Source: Thermogemmatispora tikiterensis (lineage in GTDB: Bacteria; Chloroflexota; Ktedonobacteria; Ktedonobacterales; Ktedonobacteraceae). Taken from it: DNA of 64,000 nucleotides. Position 1 is the first letter of the stretch. The number at the start of each line of letters is the position of its first letter. The notes beneath the pieces are model-generated. The model saw nothing but the letters and a program-made list of their open reading frames with translations, was not told the DNA's origin and searched no databases. The stretch covers positions 2,214,259 to 2,278,258 of the forward strand of contig NZ_MCIF01000002.1 of assembly GCF_003268475.1 (NCBI RefSeq), in the 5' to 3' direction. This document shows positions 16,073 through 24,032 of this stretch, piece by piece. The position numbers and the translations under genes are program-made.

Positions 16073-16513
16073 ATGCCTACCATCGGCGTGGACTGCGAGA
16101 TTATCCTGGATGGAGTCGGCTACTTCGTCAAGCCAGGCAGCTACCGCATGACGCAGCCGCGCATTCGACGGGCCAGCGTGCGCGCCGACGGCGGCGAGGC
16201 CTACGTTGATCTTGGCCCAGGCCGACGGACCTGGAGCATGACGATCCTCTGCCTCAACGACCTCGTCGGTTACGATGGCCAGCCCACCGGTCTGAGCGGC
16301 CAGTCCTACCGCGATGCCCTGCGTACCAGCTACCTCTCCTCGACCGGGCGCACCCTCCTCTTTAGCGAGCCAACAGGAGGAGTACCTATCGCTGTGCACT
16401 TCGACTATTATGCAGAAAGCGCCTGCGATCTGCATATGCAGCAGGTGCCCCTTTCTAGCGGCGCTCCAGGGGGCCTCAGCTATGAGGTAACCATTGAACT
16501 GGTCGAGGCATAG
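16073..16513 (+). CDS. Hypothetical structural protein ending the capsid arm
   Basis: 146 residues, predicted all-beta. It starts MPTIGVDCEIILDGVGYFVKPG, a pattern common in phage tail-tube or baseplate-like small proteins, and ends in YEVTIELVEA, a regular beta strand. GGAGGT is 9 nt before the ATG. No family name is certain. The last gene of the rightward arm, it is followed by a new promoter and a hairpin. Confidence 0.5.
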   Translation: MPTIGVDCEIILDGVGYFVKPGSYRMTQPRIRRASVRADGGEAYVDLGPGRRTWSMTILCLNDLVGYDGQPTGLSGQSYRDALRTSYLSSTGRTLLFSEPTGGVPIAVHFDYYAESACDLHMQQVPLSSGAPGGLSYEVTIELVEA

Positions 16514-16542
16514 CCTTTCTGGCAAGGCCCATGCGTGCTTTC

Positions 16543-16572
16543 TTGACACATAGGGAAATGCATCCTTACACT
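16543..16572 (+). promoter_or_regulatory. Promoter between phage island and surface-protein gene
   Basis: TTGACA (16543-16548) and TACACT (16567-16572) are 18 bp apart. Transcription would start near 16579, at or just after the annotated ATG at 16575. So the mRNA is either nearly leaderless from a start at 16581 or the true start is further in, for example Met at 16653. Confidence 0.5.
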
Positions 16573-16574
16573 GA

Positions 16575-18002
16575 ATGAGGATGGATTTATACGCAATCAC
16601 CGCACATCATAGCGGCCAGGCTCCCGCCAGCGGGAGCTATTTTAACGGCAGAATGGCGGACGCAAGAGAGATAGTTGCAACTTCCGGCGCTACCAACCAG
16701 GCCCCCACACGCCGATGGCGGCCAACGCTCCAGAGACAGTCTGGAACTTGGCTTTTCTGCAGCCCAGCAAGAGGCACGGCTCTCTTGCTGATTGGGCTAC
16801 TAACAGCCTGGTTGCTTGCTATGGGCAGCGCTGGCCAAGCGCGAGCCGCGAGCAGGGACAGTGGAACACTGAGCAGCAGTCCCAGTTCGGGACCAGCAGG
16901 CGCAGTGATTACTGTCAGCGGTTCGGGTTGGACCCAGCTGAGTGATGGCAGCCAGGTCTCGCTCGGTTACAGCCAGCAGGACTGTCTGCTAGGCTACACA
17001 CCAGCGAGCAATAGCCAGCCGGGCACGGTAGAGGGCGGTAACTTCAGCGGTTGGCTGGTCCTGCCAGGTAGCCTGGCCCCGGGTACCTACAAAATTTGCG
17101 CCCTCATTGGAGCCACCCCAACCGTGGCCGGTAGCTATACCTTGCTGTCAAGCGCCTCCCCCACCTTGAGCATCAGCCCAACGCAGGTTACAGCAGGCCA
17201 GACCGCTACCGTCACAGGCAGCAACTTCCTGCCCGGAGGGACACAGGTGACGCTGGTCTTACAGGCCGGCAGCACCACCATAAGCCTGGGGAGCGTCACG
17301 AGCGATGGACAGGGGAACTTCACGCGCAGTATCAGCATTCCCAACGGGCTTTCTGGTTCAGCTCAAATCAAGGCCAGTGTCGGTAGCGGCTCTCCCGCTA
17401 CCCTGAGCGCCAGCGCTGCTTTGACTATTAACCCCGCACCCATACCAGTGTCGACCTCGATGCCGCAGGCCACACCGGCGACAACACCCACTCCGACGCC
17501 AACGCATACCCCAACGCCAACGCCTGCCCGGCCAACGGCCACTGCTGATAGCAACACCAATCGGATGCCGGCCATCACCACCGCCAGCACCAACCCGGGA
17601 AGCCAGCCGCAGACAACAGCTCCGGCCAGTTCGCCATCTTCTTTCAGTCACCTGCTCCCGGGACTATTGGGGACCACGGTTGGCGGCCTGCTCCTCTTCG
17701 GATTGCTCGGCGGCTTTGTACAGTACCGCCAGCGGCGCCAGAAGCCGGCCAGTAGCCACTTCAGCGCCCTCAACGAGAGCGAAACGCTCCCGCTGTCAAG
17801 CGTGAGGCCGGCCACAAACGGCTTACAGCCCGAGCAGTCCCGGCAACATGGAGAGGGAGAGCACTCGCTTACTGCAGAGCCACAACAAGAAGAGCAGGCG
17901 AGTATCGCTCCCACAGAAGTTTCGCTGGAGGCCCTGATGCGCCAGGTACAAAGCGGCTTGTCAGTCTTGCCAGGCCGCAGCCAGAACACCAATCCAGAGT
18001 AG
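16575..18002 (+). CDS. Cell-surface protein with Ig-like domains and Thr/Pro stalk
   Basis: 475 residues as drawn, start uncertain (16575, 16581 or 16653). A membrane segment (TALLLIGLLTAWLLAMGSAGQARAA, about 68-92) acts as signal or anchor. Two ~90-residue Ig-like modules follow: GPAGAVITVSGSGW and VTAGQTATVTGSNFLPGG starts are typical of IPT-like domains. A Thr/Pro stalk (PTPTPTHTPTPTP) leads to a second hydrophobic helix (LLPGLLGTTVGGLLLFGLLGG) and an acidic cytoplasmic tail. The layout predicts an exposed outer region with the tail inside. The same plan recurs in the gene at 19900. Function unknown; adhesion or wall structure is likely. Confidence 0.75.
   Translation: MRMDLYAITAHHSGQAPASGSYFNGRMADAREIVATSGATNQAPTRRWRPTLQRQSGTWLFCSPARGTALLLIGLLTAWLLAMGSAGQARAASRDSGTLSSSPSSGPAGAVITVSGSGWTQLSDGSQVSLGYSQQDCLLGYTPASNSQPGTVEGGNFSGWLVLPGSLAPGTYKICALIGATPTVAGSYTLLSSASPTLSISPTQVTAGQTATVTGSNFLPGGTQVTLVLQAGSTTISLGSVTSDGQGNFTRSISIPNGLSGSAQIKASVGSGSPATLSASAALTINPAPIPVSTSMPQATPATTPTPTPTHTPTPTPARPTATADSNTNRMPAITTASTNPGSQPQTTAPASSPSSFSHLLPGLLGTTVGGLLLFGLLGGFVQYRQRRQKPASSHFSALNESETLPLSSVRPATNGLQPEQSRQHGEGEHSLTAEPQQEEQASIAPTEVSLEALMRQVQSGLSVLPGRSQNTNPE
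16620..16643 (+). terminator. 8-bp perfect hairpin followed by TATTTT
   Basis: GCTCCCGC (16620-16627) and GCGGGAGC (16630-16637) have only a 2-nt spacer, then TATTTT. The tail is short. It may end the capsid-arm transcript, or act on the surface-protein mRNA, since it lies just inside the annotated frame. Confidence 0.4.
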
Positions 18003-18050
18003 CCAGGCGAGGAGACCGCGGCTGATGAACAAATCAGAGAAAGGAGGACT

Positions 18051-18233
18051 ATGGGAACTATGGGCGACACGGGAGATATGGGAGCCAGGGAACCAGCGAA
18101 GGGACCAGCTCCTTCTCCCGCCCTTGTTCAGTTCTCTTTCAGCGATAGTGACGCGCCAGCTCTGAGGCATAACGCCGTCCCACCTCTGTCACATGGGCCT
18201 GTAACCAGTCAGCAAGATGCGTCTGGCCTGTAG
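18051..18233 (+). CDS. Short frame with strong ribosome site (doubtful)
   Basis: 60 residues starting MGTMGDTGDMGAREPAKG, with AAAGGAGG 5 nt before the ATG. Its last 95 bp run antisense to the end of the next gene. Nothing is recognised. The ribosome site is the only good evidence. Confidence 0.2.
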   Translation: MGTMGDTGDMGAREPAKGPAPSPALVQFSFSDSDAPALRHNAVPPLSHGPVTSQQDASGL

Positions 18234-19059
18234 GGGCCTCGTGCGAGACCAGCAGGTTAGCCATCAGGCCATCGATCTCATCGCGCGTGATCAGGACATC
18301 GCCGACGAACAGAGAGAGCAGCTGGCCCAGAGCTAAAACCAGAGCCGGCGGCGCCGGCACCAGCCATACGCGCCGCTCCAGAATACGCGCTATCAGCGCG
18401 ACCATCTCTCTATAGGAGAAGATATCTGGCCCGGCAGCGTCAACAATGACATCCTCTTGCTGGTGCCCTACCCGCACTGCCAAGTCGGCCATATCCTCCA
18501 CATAAACCGGCTGCAGCTGATAGTCTCCGTTGCCAAAGAGGGCAAAAAGCGGGAAATGCCTTAGCAGCCAGGCGATATTATTGATCAGAATATCTTCCCG
18601 GCCAAAGATTACTGTCGGGCGCACAATCGCGTAGGAGAGGCCACTCTGTCTCAAGTCCTGTTCCAACAGGGCCTTGCCACGGAAGTAAGGGAACGGAGAG
18701 GAGAGACTTGGATTGCTGATGCTCACATGAACAATGCGCTCAATGCCGGCCTCTCGCGCCGCAGTAAAGAGACGACGTGTATTTTCGACGGCACGCTCGT
18801 AGCTTTGCTGGCCATAAGGGAAACGTATCCAGTAGGTGTTGTAGAGAACACGCGCCCCTCTAAGAGCCTCTCGCAACAGGCGCGGATCATCAAAAGCTAG
18901 AGGAAAGGCTTGCACCTGATTGCTCAAAGGATGGGCACGCTGGGGATGACCGGTGAGAGTGCGCACTTCCTTGCCACGGGCCAGCAGGCGCCGCGCAATG
19001 TACTGACCAGTATAGCTAAAGGCACCGGTCACCACATTGATCTCGTTGCCAAGAGTCAT
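18139..19059 (-). CDS. NAD(P)-binding epimerase/NmrA-like protein
   Basis: 306 residues of the atypical short-chain dehydrogenase group, close to NDUFA9-like and NmrA-like proteins. The dinucleotide-binding motif is VTGAFSYTGQYIARRLL (residues ~10-26), with R34-T in VRTLTGHP suggesting NADP preference. The strand GARVLYNTYWI and the later HVSISNPS, YFRGKALLEQ (YxxxK-like) and AIVRPTVIFG fit the family. Such proteins serve as reductases, redox sensors or assembly factors; which one is unclear. The start at 19059 has AAGGAG 7 nt upstream. The frame is open for 96 nt before that. It is flanked by the two stalk proteins. Confidence 0.85.
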   Translation of the reverse strand: MTLGNEINVVTGAFSYTGQYIARRLLARGKEVRTLTGHPQRAHPLSNQVQAFPLAFDDPRLLREALRGARVLYNTYWIRFPYGQQSYERAVENTRRLFTAAREAGIERIVHVSISNPSLSSPFPYFRGKALLEQDLRQSGLSYAIVRPTVIFGREDILINNIAWLLRHFPLFALFGNGDYQLQPVYVEDMADLAVRVGHQQEDVIVDAAGPDIFSYREMVALIARILERRVWLVPAPPALVLALGQLLSLFVGDVLITRDEIDGLMANLLVSHEAPTGQTHLADWLQAHVTEVGRRYASELARHYR

Positions 19060-19244
19060 AGCACGCTCCTTCAACTCGCTCCTGGCTACTATCCTAGCGG
19101 GCAAGAAAATCCTGTGCTCATCTGCAAGAGCCGCCCCTGGCGATCCATCCCGCATTGCGGGTCAGATCGCACTCCAGCAGAAGAGGCACATGATCAGGTA
19201 TGATTTCTAGCCTCACCACTTCTGCATCATGTTCCTGGGATATC

Positions 19245-19263
19245 TCGCGCATGCGATGCGCGA
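19245..19263. repeat. Perfect 8-bp inverted repeat in intergenic DNA
   Basis: TCGCGCAT (19245-19252) and ATGCGCGA (19256-19263) flank GCG, about 185 bp before the epimerase start. The 840-bp gap 19060-19899 is unusually AT-rich between 19300 and 19560 and has no gene I can support. This dyad could be an operator. Confidence 0.45.
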
Positions 19264-19708
19264 ACTACTCTGCTGACAGCGTTTCCAGGACCTGATGGCA
19301 ATATCTAGAACACCACACTACACCACATGGTACTGAGATGAGAAGTAGATGTTCCAGTTGAACATGCAGACTATCTCCATCATGGGGAAGTATATAATAT
19401 CAAGTTATATATTGCAATTGGCGATGTTAGCTCCATCCCAAGCCACAATAAGAAGCGCGCCTGCTATTCCTGGTGCTGCAGCCCAGGTTCTTAGGCCCGG
19501 GGATCTTCAATATATGAATGCAAATGCTTTTATGTTTAGCAGAGATCATGTAAAGCGCTAATCACCAGAGGAGTGAGACGATCAATGTACTGACAGAGAG
19601 AAGCCCTGGAGAACGTTCTCCATCTGATTGACGCAGGCTCGCTCAAGGTCAAAGGGTCCCAAACATTCACATTTCGACTAGTACATTTGGATATCCTCTT
19701 CAGATTGC

Positions 19709-19737
19709 TTGACCGACTGAGACGCATATTTTATACT
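19709..19737 (+). promoter_or_regulatory. Sigma70-type promoter for stalk protein gene
   Basis: TTGACC (19709-19714) and TATACT (19732-19737) are 17 bp apart. The start near 19744 gives a leader of about 155 nt before ATG 19900. Confidence 0.65.
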
Positions 19738-19899
19738 CCCCTCTAGGGCGATGGCAAACGAAAAGAAAAAGCACGCAGCCCAAAGCGCAGCAAGCCATCG
19801 CCTGGTGCCTGCCGGTCGCGTTCCATATCGAGCACGCGGCGCATCGTGCACACCAACCGCTGACCGGCAATGACCGCCGGTGCAGAGAGGTAGGGATCG

Positions 19900-21414
19900 A
19901 TGTTCAGACAAACCGACCCCGACCTGGGGAAATTTTTATTACGAACGCTCACACTCACTATCTGTGCTTGCTTGCTAGCGGTTTCCGTGATCGGTGTGCT
20001 GGCCAATCTGGTGCCGATGTATGCGGCGTCAGGCCCGCAGATCCCGCTCCTGCAGCCGCTTGACAGTCCGACGGTTATTGCTTCACCCACCGAGGCGCCC
20101 ACGACTCCGCCCCCGGTTACGCCTACGCCCACGGCGCAGCCGACGACTCCGCCGCCTACTCCCACACCCGTCCCAACGGCTCAACCGACGAAAACCAGCA
20201 CGCCAGCCCCGGCCCCAACGCGCAGCGCGTCGCCAACTGCTGTGCCTGCTGCCACTGTTACTGCCACGGCTGCAGCTACCGTGACCCCCACGGCGACCGC
20301 CAAAGCAACCGCCACAAGCCAGGCGACCACGACCCCCACGGCGGCACCTGCCATGACGAGCGGTAATGCCAATAATGGTCAACAAAGTAATGACAACACA
20401 GCGGCGGCGACCCGCATCGCTCAGCACAACAATCTCGGCTTTCTTCCCGTGGTCACGGGCGTCGTCTTGATGCTCCTGGCCCTGATTCTGGTAGGCGTGC
20501 TGCTCCTGCGTCACTACATTGCGCCAGAGCCGTTACCCCGCCCGCGCCTCTCCTCGGGAGCGCGCCCTTGGCGCCGCACCCGCAGCCCGGAGAGTCTGGC
20601 CGGAGACCGCGATTTGGCCGGTAATCCTCTGCCCTTGCCCCTGGAGGGCAGTCCAACCAGTGTTACCCTCAGCAGCAGCTGGCAGCCTGCTGCCGCTTCC
20701 GTCCAACAGTCACCGCTTCGCCTGGGCAATGCAATGCCATCCAGCGAGTCCTTTGCTGCCGCTCCAACACAAATGCAGCCGGCTACCCCCATGCCCGCAT
20801 CGGCTGCTTCATCCGCCACGACTCCCCCCCCAGGCTCGACCAGGCCGTCGCCCCCGCCTGCAACAATCGCCCATGACCTCCCACTTGTGCCAACCGGGCT
20901 GACTGTGACCCCGGGCAGCTCCTCCTCGGCCCAGCACAAGCAGAGCGTTCTGCCATCTGGCGCTCTGGAAGATACCGCGCGGCGCCCGGCTACTCCTCGT
21001 TCGACACCCGGCGGCCCCTCTTCCAGCCGTCTCAAGCGCAACTTTCTCTTCCCAACCACCAGCCTGATGCCCACGACCGGTGAGTTACCAGTGGCTTCGA
21101 ACCTCGCCTTTCCGCCTCATGGAACCAGTCCCTTCAATGGGAATTTCCTCTTTCCAACCACCAGCCTGGTGCCTACCGAGGGGATGTCGCTTTCGCCCGA
21201 TACCGGCAGCGGCATCCACGATATGCCCCCCCAGCTCTCGCCACAGCCCGGGCAGCCAGCTCCATCCATCCCCGGGCCTGCAACTGGTGAGCGTCAGACA
21301 GAGCCAGGGGCTTCAGCCCTTCCACCGTGGCTGGCCAGCCTGACTGCTGATGGCTCATTCTCGACAGTGGAGAACAGGGACGAGAACAATAGTAGCAACG
21401 GGAGCCAGTTGTAA
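19900..21414 (+). CDS. Thr/Pro-stalk membrane protein with repeated FLFPTTSL motif
   Basis: 504 residues, mostly low complexity. An N-terminal signal anchor (LTLTICACLLAVSVIGVLANLV) precedes a ~110-residue Thr/Pro/Ala stalk made of TPTP-type units. A second helix (FLPVVTGVVLMLLALILVGVLLL, about 180-203) leads to a ~300-residue cytoplasmic-side tail rich in Ser, Pro and Thr. In that tail NFLFPTTSLMPT and NFLFPTTSLVPT recur 36 residues apart. The layout matches the gene at 16575 without its Ig-like domains. No enzyme motif is present. Alternative view: a scaffold or wall-anchor protein. GAGAGGTAGGG lies just before the ATG. Confidence 0.7.
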   Translation: MFRQTDPDLGKFLLRTLTLTICACLLAVSVIGVLANLVPMYAASGPQIPLLQPLDSPTVIASPTEAPTTPPPVTPTPTAQPTTPPPTPTPVPTAQPTKTSTPAPAPTRSASPTAVPAATVTATAAATVTPTATAKATATSQATTTPTAAPAMTSGNANNGQQSNDNTAAATRIAQHNNLGFLPVVTGVVLMLLALILVGVLLLRHYIAPEPLPRPRLSSGARPWRRTRSPESLAGDRDLAGNPLPLPLEGSPTSVTLSSSWQPAAASVQQSPLRLGNAMPSSESFAAAPTQMQPATPMPASAASSATTPPPGSTRPSPPPATIAHDLPLVPTGLTVTPGSSSSAQHKQSVLPSGALEDTARRPATPRSTPGGPSSSRLKRNFLFPTTSLMPTTGELPVASNLAFPPHGTSPFNGNFLFPTTSLVPTEGMSLSPDTGSGIHDMPPQLSPQPGQPAPSIPGPATGERQTEPGASALPPWLASLTADGSFSTVENRDENNSSNGSQL

Positions 21415-21490
21415 TAGCGCATCTGACCTCAGCAGCGTGCGCTCCCTTTAGCACAGGTCGCCTTAGCCAGGAGACGATAGGCTAGCTGAC

Positions 21491-21523
21491 AAAGGAGAAG
21501 AGCAGCCGAGCAGCGGCTAGCTC
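21491..21523 (-). terminator. Possible terminator after the MacB-type operon
   Basis: On the minus strand GAGC-A-GCCG type arms (21500-21508 with 21514-21523, one bulged base) form a 9-bp stem with a 5-nt loop, then a T/C-rich tract (TTCTCCTTT). It lies about 60 bp after the permease stop. Confidence 0.35.
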
Positions 21524-21581
21524 TCGCACCGGGATCGAGAGTAGCCCTGCTCTCCTGCCCTTCTTCCGCTGTCGCCGCCGC

Positions 21582-22958
21582 TCACTCGGTACGCAGAGCA
21601 ATGATCGGATCGAGCCGCGCAGCACGCACCGCCGGGTAGAAACCAAAGGTTACCCCAACGAGGGCTGACACTCCAAAAGCCAGGAGAATCGACAGCGGTT
21701 GGGGAACAAAAGGCACTCCGAAGTTCGTAGTCATGAGCCAGCCGACCAGCAAACCGAGGATAATCCCGAGAATGCCGCCCAGAGAGCTAAGTGTTAGGGC
21801 CTCGATGAGGAATTGATTGCGAATATCTCTTCGCCGCGCGCCGACCGCCATCCGAATGCCAATCTCACGCGTTCGCTCCGTGACCGAGACCAGCATGATG
21901 TTCATGATGCCTATCCCTCCCACCGTCAAGGAGATGCCAGCGATCCCCACCAGAAGCAGGGTTAAGGTCTGAGTCGCCTGCTGGGCCGTCTGCAGTAACT
22001 GGTTGGCATTGCGAATTTGGAAGTCAGCAGGACTGCCCGCGCTGATGCGGTGGCGCTTCAAGAGGGTGGCATCGACTGCGCGCTGCACGGCATCGACATG
22101 TTCAGCTTTATCGACCAGGACTTGAATCTGATCGACATAGCCGGTGTTCTTGAGGCGTATTACGGCAGCAGTGAAGGGCACAAACACAACGTCATCCTGA
22201 GTGAAGGCCCCAAAAGAGCCTTTCGGCTGTAAGACGCCCACGACACGAAACATCTGGGTGCCGATGCGGATTGTCTGGCCAACGGGATTGGTGCCGGACG
22301 GGCCAAAGAGACTGTTGGCTACCACCTGGCCGAGAACTGCCACCGGCAAGCCCGCCAGCTCGTCATGAGCGTTCAGCCAGCGCCCACTGGCGATCTCCCA
22401 GCCCTGAATCTGCTGATAGCCTGGATAGACTCCCTGGATGCGCGTATTCCAGTTCTGGCTGCCATAGATCACCTGGGCCCCGAGTGAGAGCACCGGCGAG
22501 ACCTGGACCACGTGCGGTATGGAAGCTAAAGCGTCGGCATCGCCTTGGGTCAGGCTTTGCTGTGAGCCGAGCGAGCTGAAGGCTCCGCTGCTGGTGGCTG
22601 CGCCGGGGACGATCAGCAGGGTATTGGTTCCCAGGACGCTCAGGCGAGCCTGGATCAGAACGCTGGCCCCCTGGGTCAGAGTCATAGCGGCGATGACAGC
22701 AGCTACGCCGATGACGACCCCGAGGGTGGTTAGTAGCGACCGCAGGCGGTTAGCCCAGAGGGATTCAAAGGCACTGGCGAAGTTGGCTACGAGCAGGCTG
22801 CCGCGATGCACTTCTCGGCGCCTCTGTAGCTGCTTGCCGCGCTCCACAGGAGGAGTCTGAGATCGAGGCGCCTGGGTGCTGCTCCGCCCACGAGCCTGCT
22901 GGGCCAGCAACTCCGTGCTCGCTGTCGTCTGGCGTTCACGCTCAACTGGACCACTCAT
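21582..22958 (-). CDS. MacB-type ABC exporter, FtsX-like permease
   Basis: 458 residues. A polar N-terminal ~55 residues precede the first helix (LRSLLTTLGVVIGVAAVIAAM), followed by the large extracytoplasmic MacB-type domain (LGTNTLLIVPGAA to about 325). The C-terminal FtsX part holds three helices (LTLLLVGIAGISLTVGGIGIM, then LGGILGIILGLLVGW and the last near ILLAFGVSALVGVTFGF) and the RTREIGIRMAVGARR motif. The ATPase is encoded separately, so the protein is the two-gene version of MacB. Its ATG overlaps the ATPase stop (ATGA at 22955-22958). In a monoderm it would export lipoproteins, peptides or drugs across one membrane. Confidence 0.93.
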   Translation of the reverse strand: MSGPVERERQTTASTELLAQQARGRSSTQAPRSQTPPVERGKQLQRRREVHRGSLLVANFASAFESLWANRLRSLLTTLGVVIGVAAVIAAMTLTQGASVLIQARLSVLGTNTLLIVPGAATSSGAFSSLGSQQSLTQGDADALASIPHVVQVSPVLSLGAQVIYGSQNWNTRIQGVYPGYQQIQGWEIASGRWLNAHDELAGLPVAVLGQVVANSLFGPSGTNPVGQTIRIGTQMFRVVGVLQPKGSFGAFTQDDVVFVPFTAAVIRLKNTGYVDQIQVLVDKAEHVDAVQRAVDATLLKRHRISAGSPADFQIRNANQLLQTAQQATQTLTLLLVGIAGISLTVGGIGIMNIMLVSVTERTREIGIRMAVGARRRDIRNQFLIEALTLSSLGGILGIILGLLVGWLMTTNFGVPFVPQPLSILLAFGVSALVGVTFGFYPAVRAARLDPIIALRTE

Positions 22959-23800
22959 CGCTCTTTCTCCGCAGGAAGCGCCCGATAGCCATCGCTGCTG
23001 GCCGGATTGGCCTGATAGAACTGGAGCAACTCCTCCTGGGCTGAGCGCGTCGCTGTGACCGGCTCATCGCTGACAATTTGTCCATCCCGGAAGAGAATGC
23101 GCCGGCGGGCATAGGCAGCAATGTCGACCTCATGGGTCACGAGGACGATCGTCAGACCCCGGGCATTCAAGGCTTGCAGAATAGCCATGATCTCAATGCT
23201 GGTTCGACTATCAAGATTGCCAGTTGGTTCGTCAGCGAGCAGCAGGGCCGGATTATTGACCAGGGCACGCGCAATGGCGACGCGCTGCTGCTGACCTCCA
23301 GACAGCTGTGAGGGACGATGGTGAAGACGACTGCCGAGACCAACCAGCTCCAAGGCACGACGCGCACGCCGCTCTTGCTCAGCGCGCGATAGTCCGGCGT
23401 ACATCAAAGGAAGAGCGACATTCTGGAGGGCAGTAGAACGGGCCAGCAGATGAAAGCCCTGAAAGACGAAGCCGATGCGCCGATTGCGGATATCGGCCAG
23501 CTCGTCCGGGGTCATCTGGCTGACCTTGCGCCCTACAAGCCAGTAGTCGCCACTTGTGGGCCGATCCAAACAGCCCAGTAGATTCATAAAGGTCGTCTTC
23601 CCTGAGCCGGAAGGTCCCATGATAGCGACAAACTCACCGGCTCCGACGGTCAGCGAGACTCCACGCAGAGCCGGGACGCTGGTTTCTCCCAGATGATAGA
23701 CCTTGGTCAGGTTGCGCACAAGCACAATCGGCGGGCGTCGCTGAGTTACTGGCATAGATTGTTCGTTGCCCTGTACCAGTTGTACTTCTCGGTCGCTCAT
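22955..23800 (-). CDS. MacB/LolD-type ABC exporter, ATPase
   Basis: 281 residues. Walker A GPSGSGKT, the Q-loop region FVFQGFHLL, signature LSGGQQQR, Walker B LLLADEPTGNLD and the switch histidine VTHEVD are all intact. The N-terminal 25 or so residues and C-terminal 40 are extra. It is the energy subunit for the permease next to it. Transcription continues from the MacA-like gene, or from the 232-bp gap before it. The ATG at 23800 has only a weak ribosome site (AGAGTAGAGC). Confidence 0.94.
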   Translation of the reverse strand: MSDREVQLVQGNEQSMPVTQRRPPIVLVRNLTKVYHLGETSVPALRGVSLTVGAGEFVAIMGPSGSGKTTFMNLLGCLDRPTSGDYWLVGRKVSQMTPDELADIRNRRIGFVFQGFHLLARSTALQNVALPLMYAGLSRAEQERRARRALELVGLGSRLHHRPSQLSGGQQQRVAIARALVNNPALLLADEPTGNLDSRTSIEIMAILQALNARGLTIVLVTHEVDIAAYARRRILFRDGQIVSDEPVTATRSAQEELLQFYQANPASSDGYRALPAEKER

Positions 23801-24032
23801 ATTGCTCTACTCTCTAGAATTGGGGACCCACTCCCTCTCTTCGGCAGACAGAGAGCTGCTTTGTCATATTCACTTTTGAGGCAGGTAGTAATCCCAATCA
23901 GGAAGAGGATGCTCTCCTTTATGCTCATGTCCCTCCGCTCTGCTCTGATACAGAGCTGGCAGTACCGCGTCCTGAACGATCGATCCACCTCTAGTGAAAG
24001 CTCCCCAGCCTCTATTAGATCACAATTGCCGT

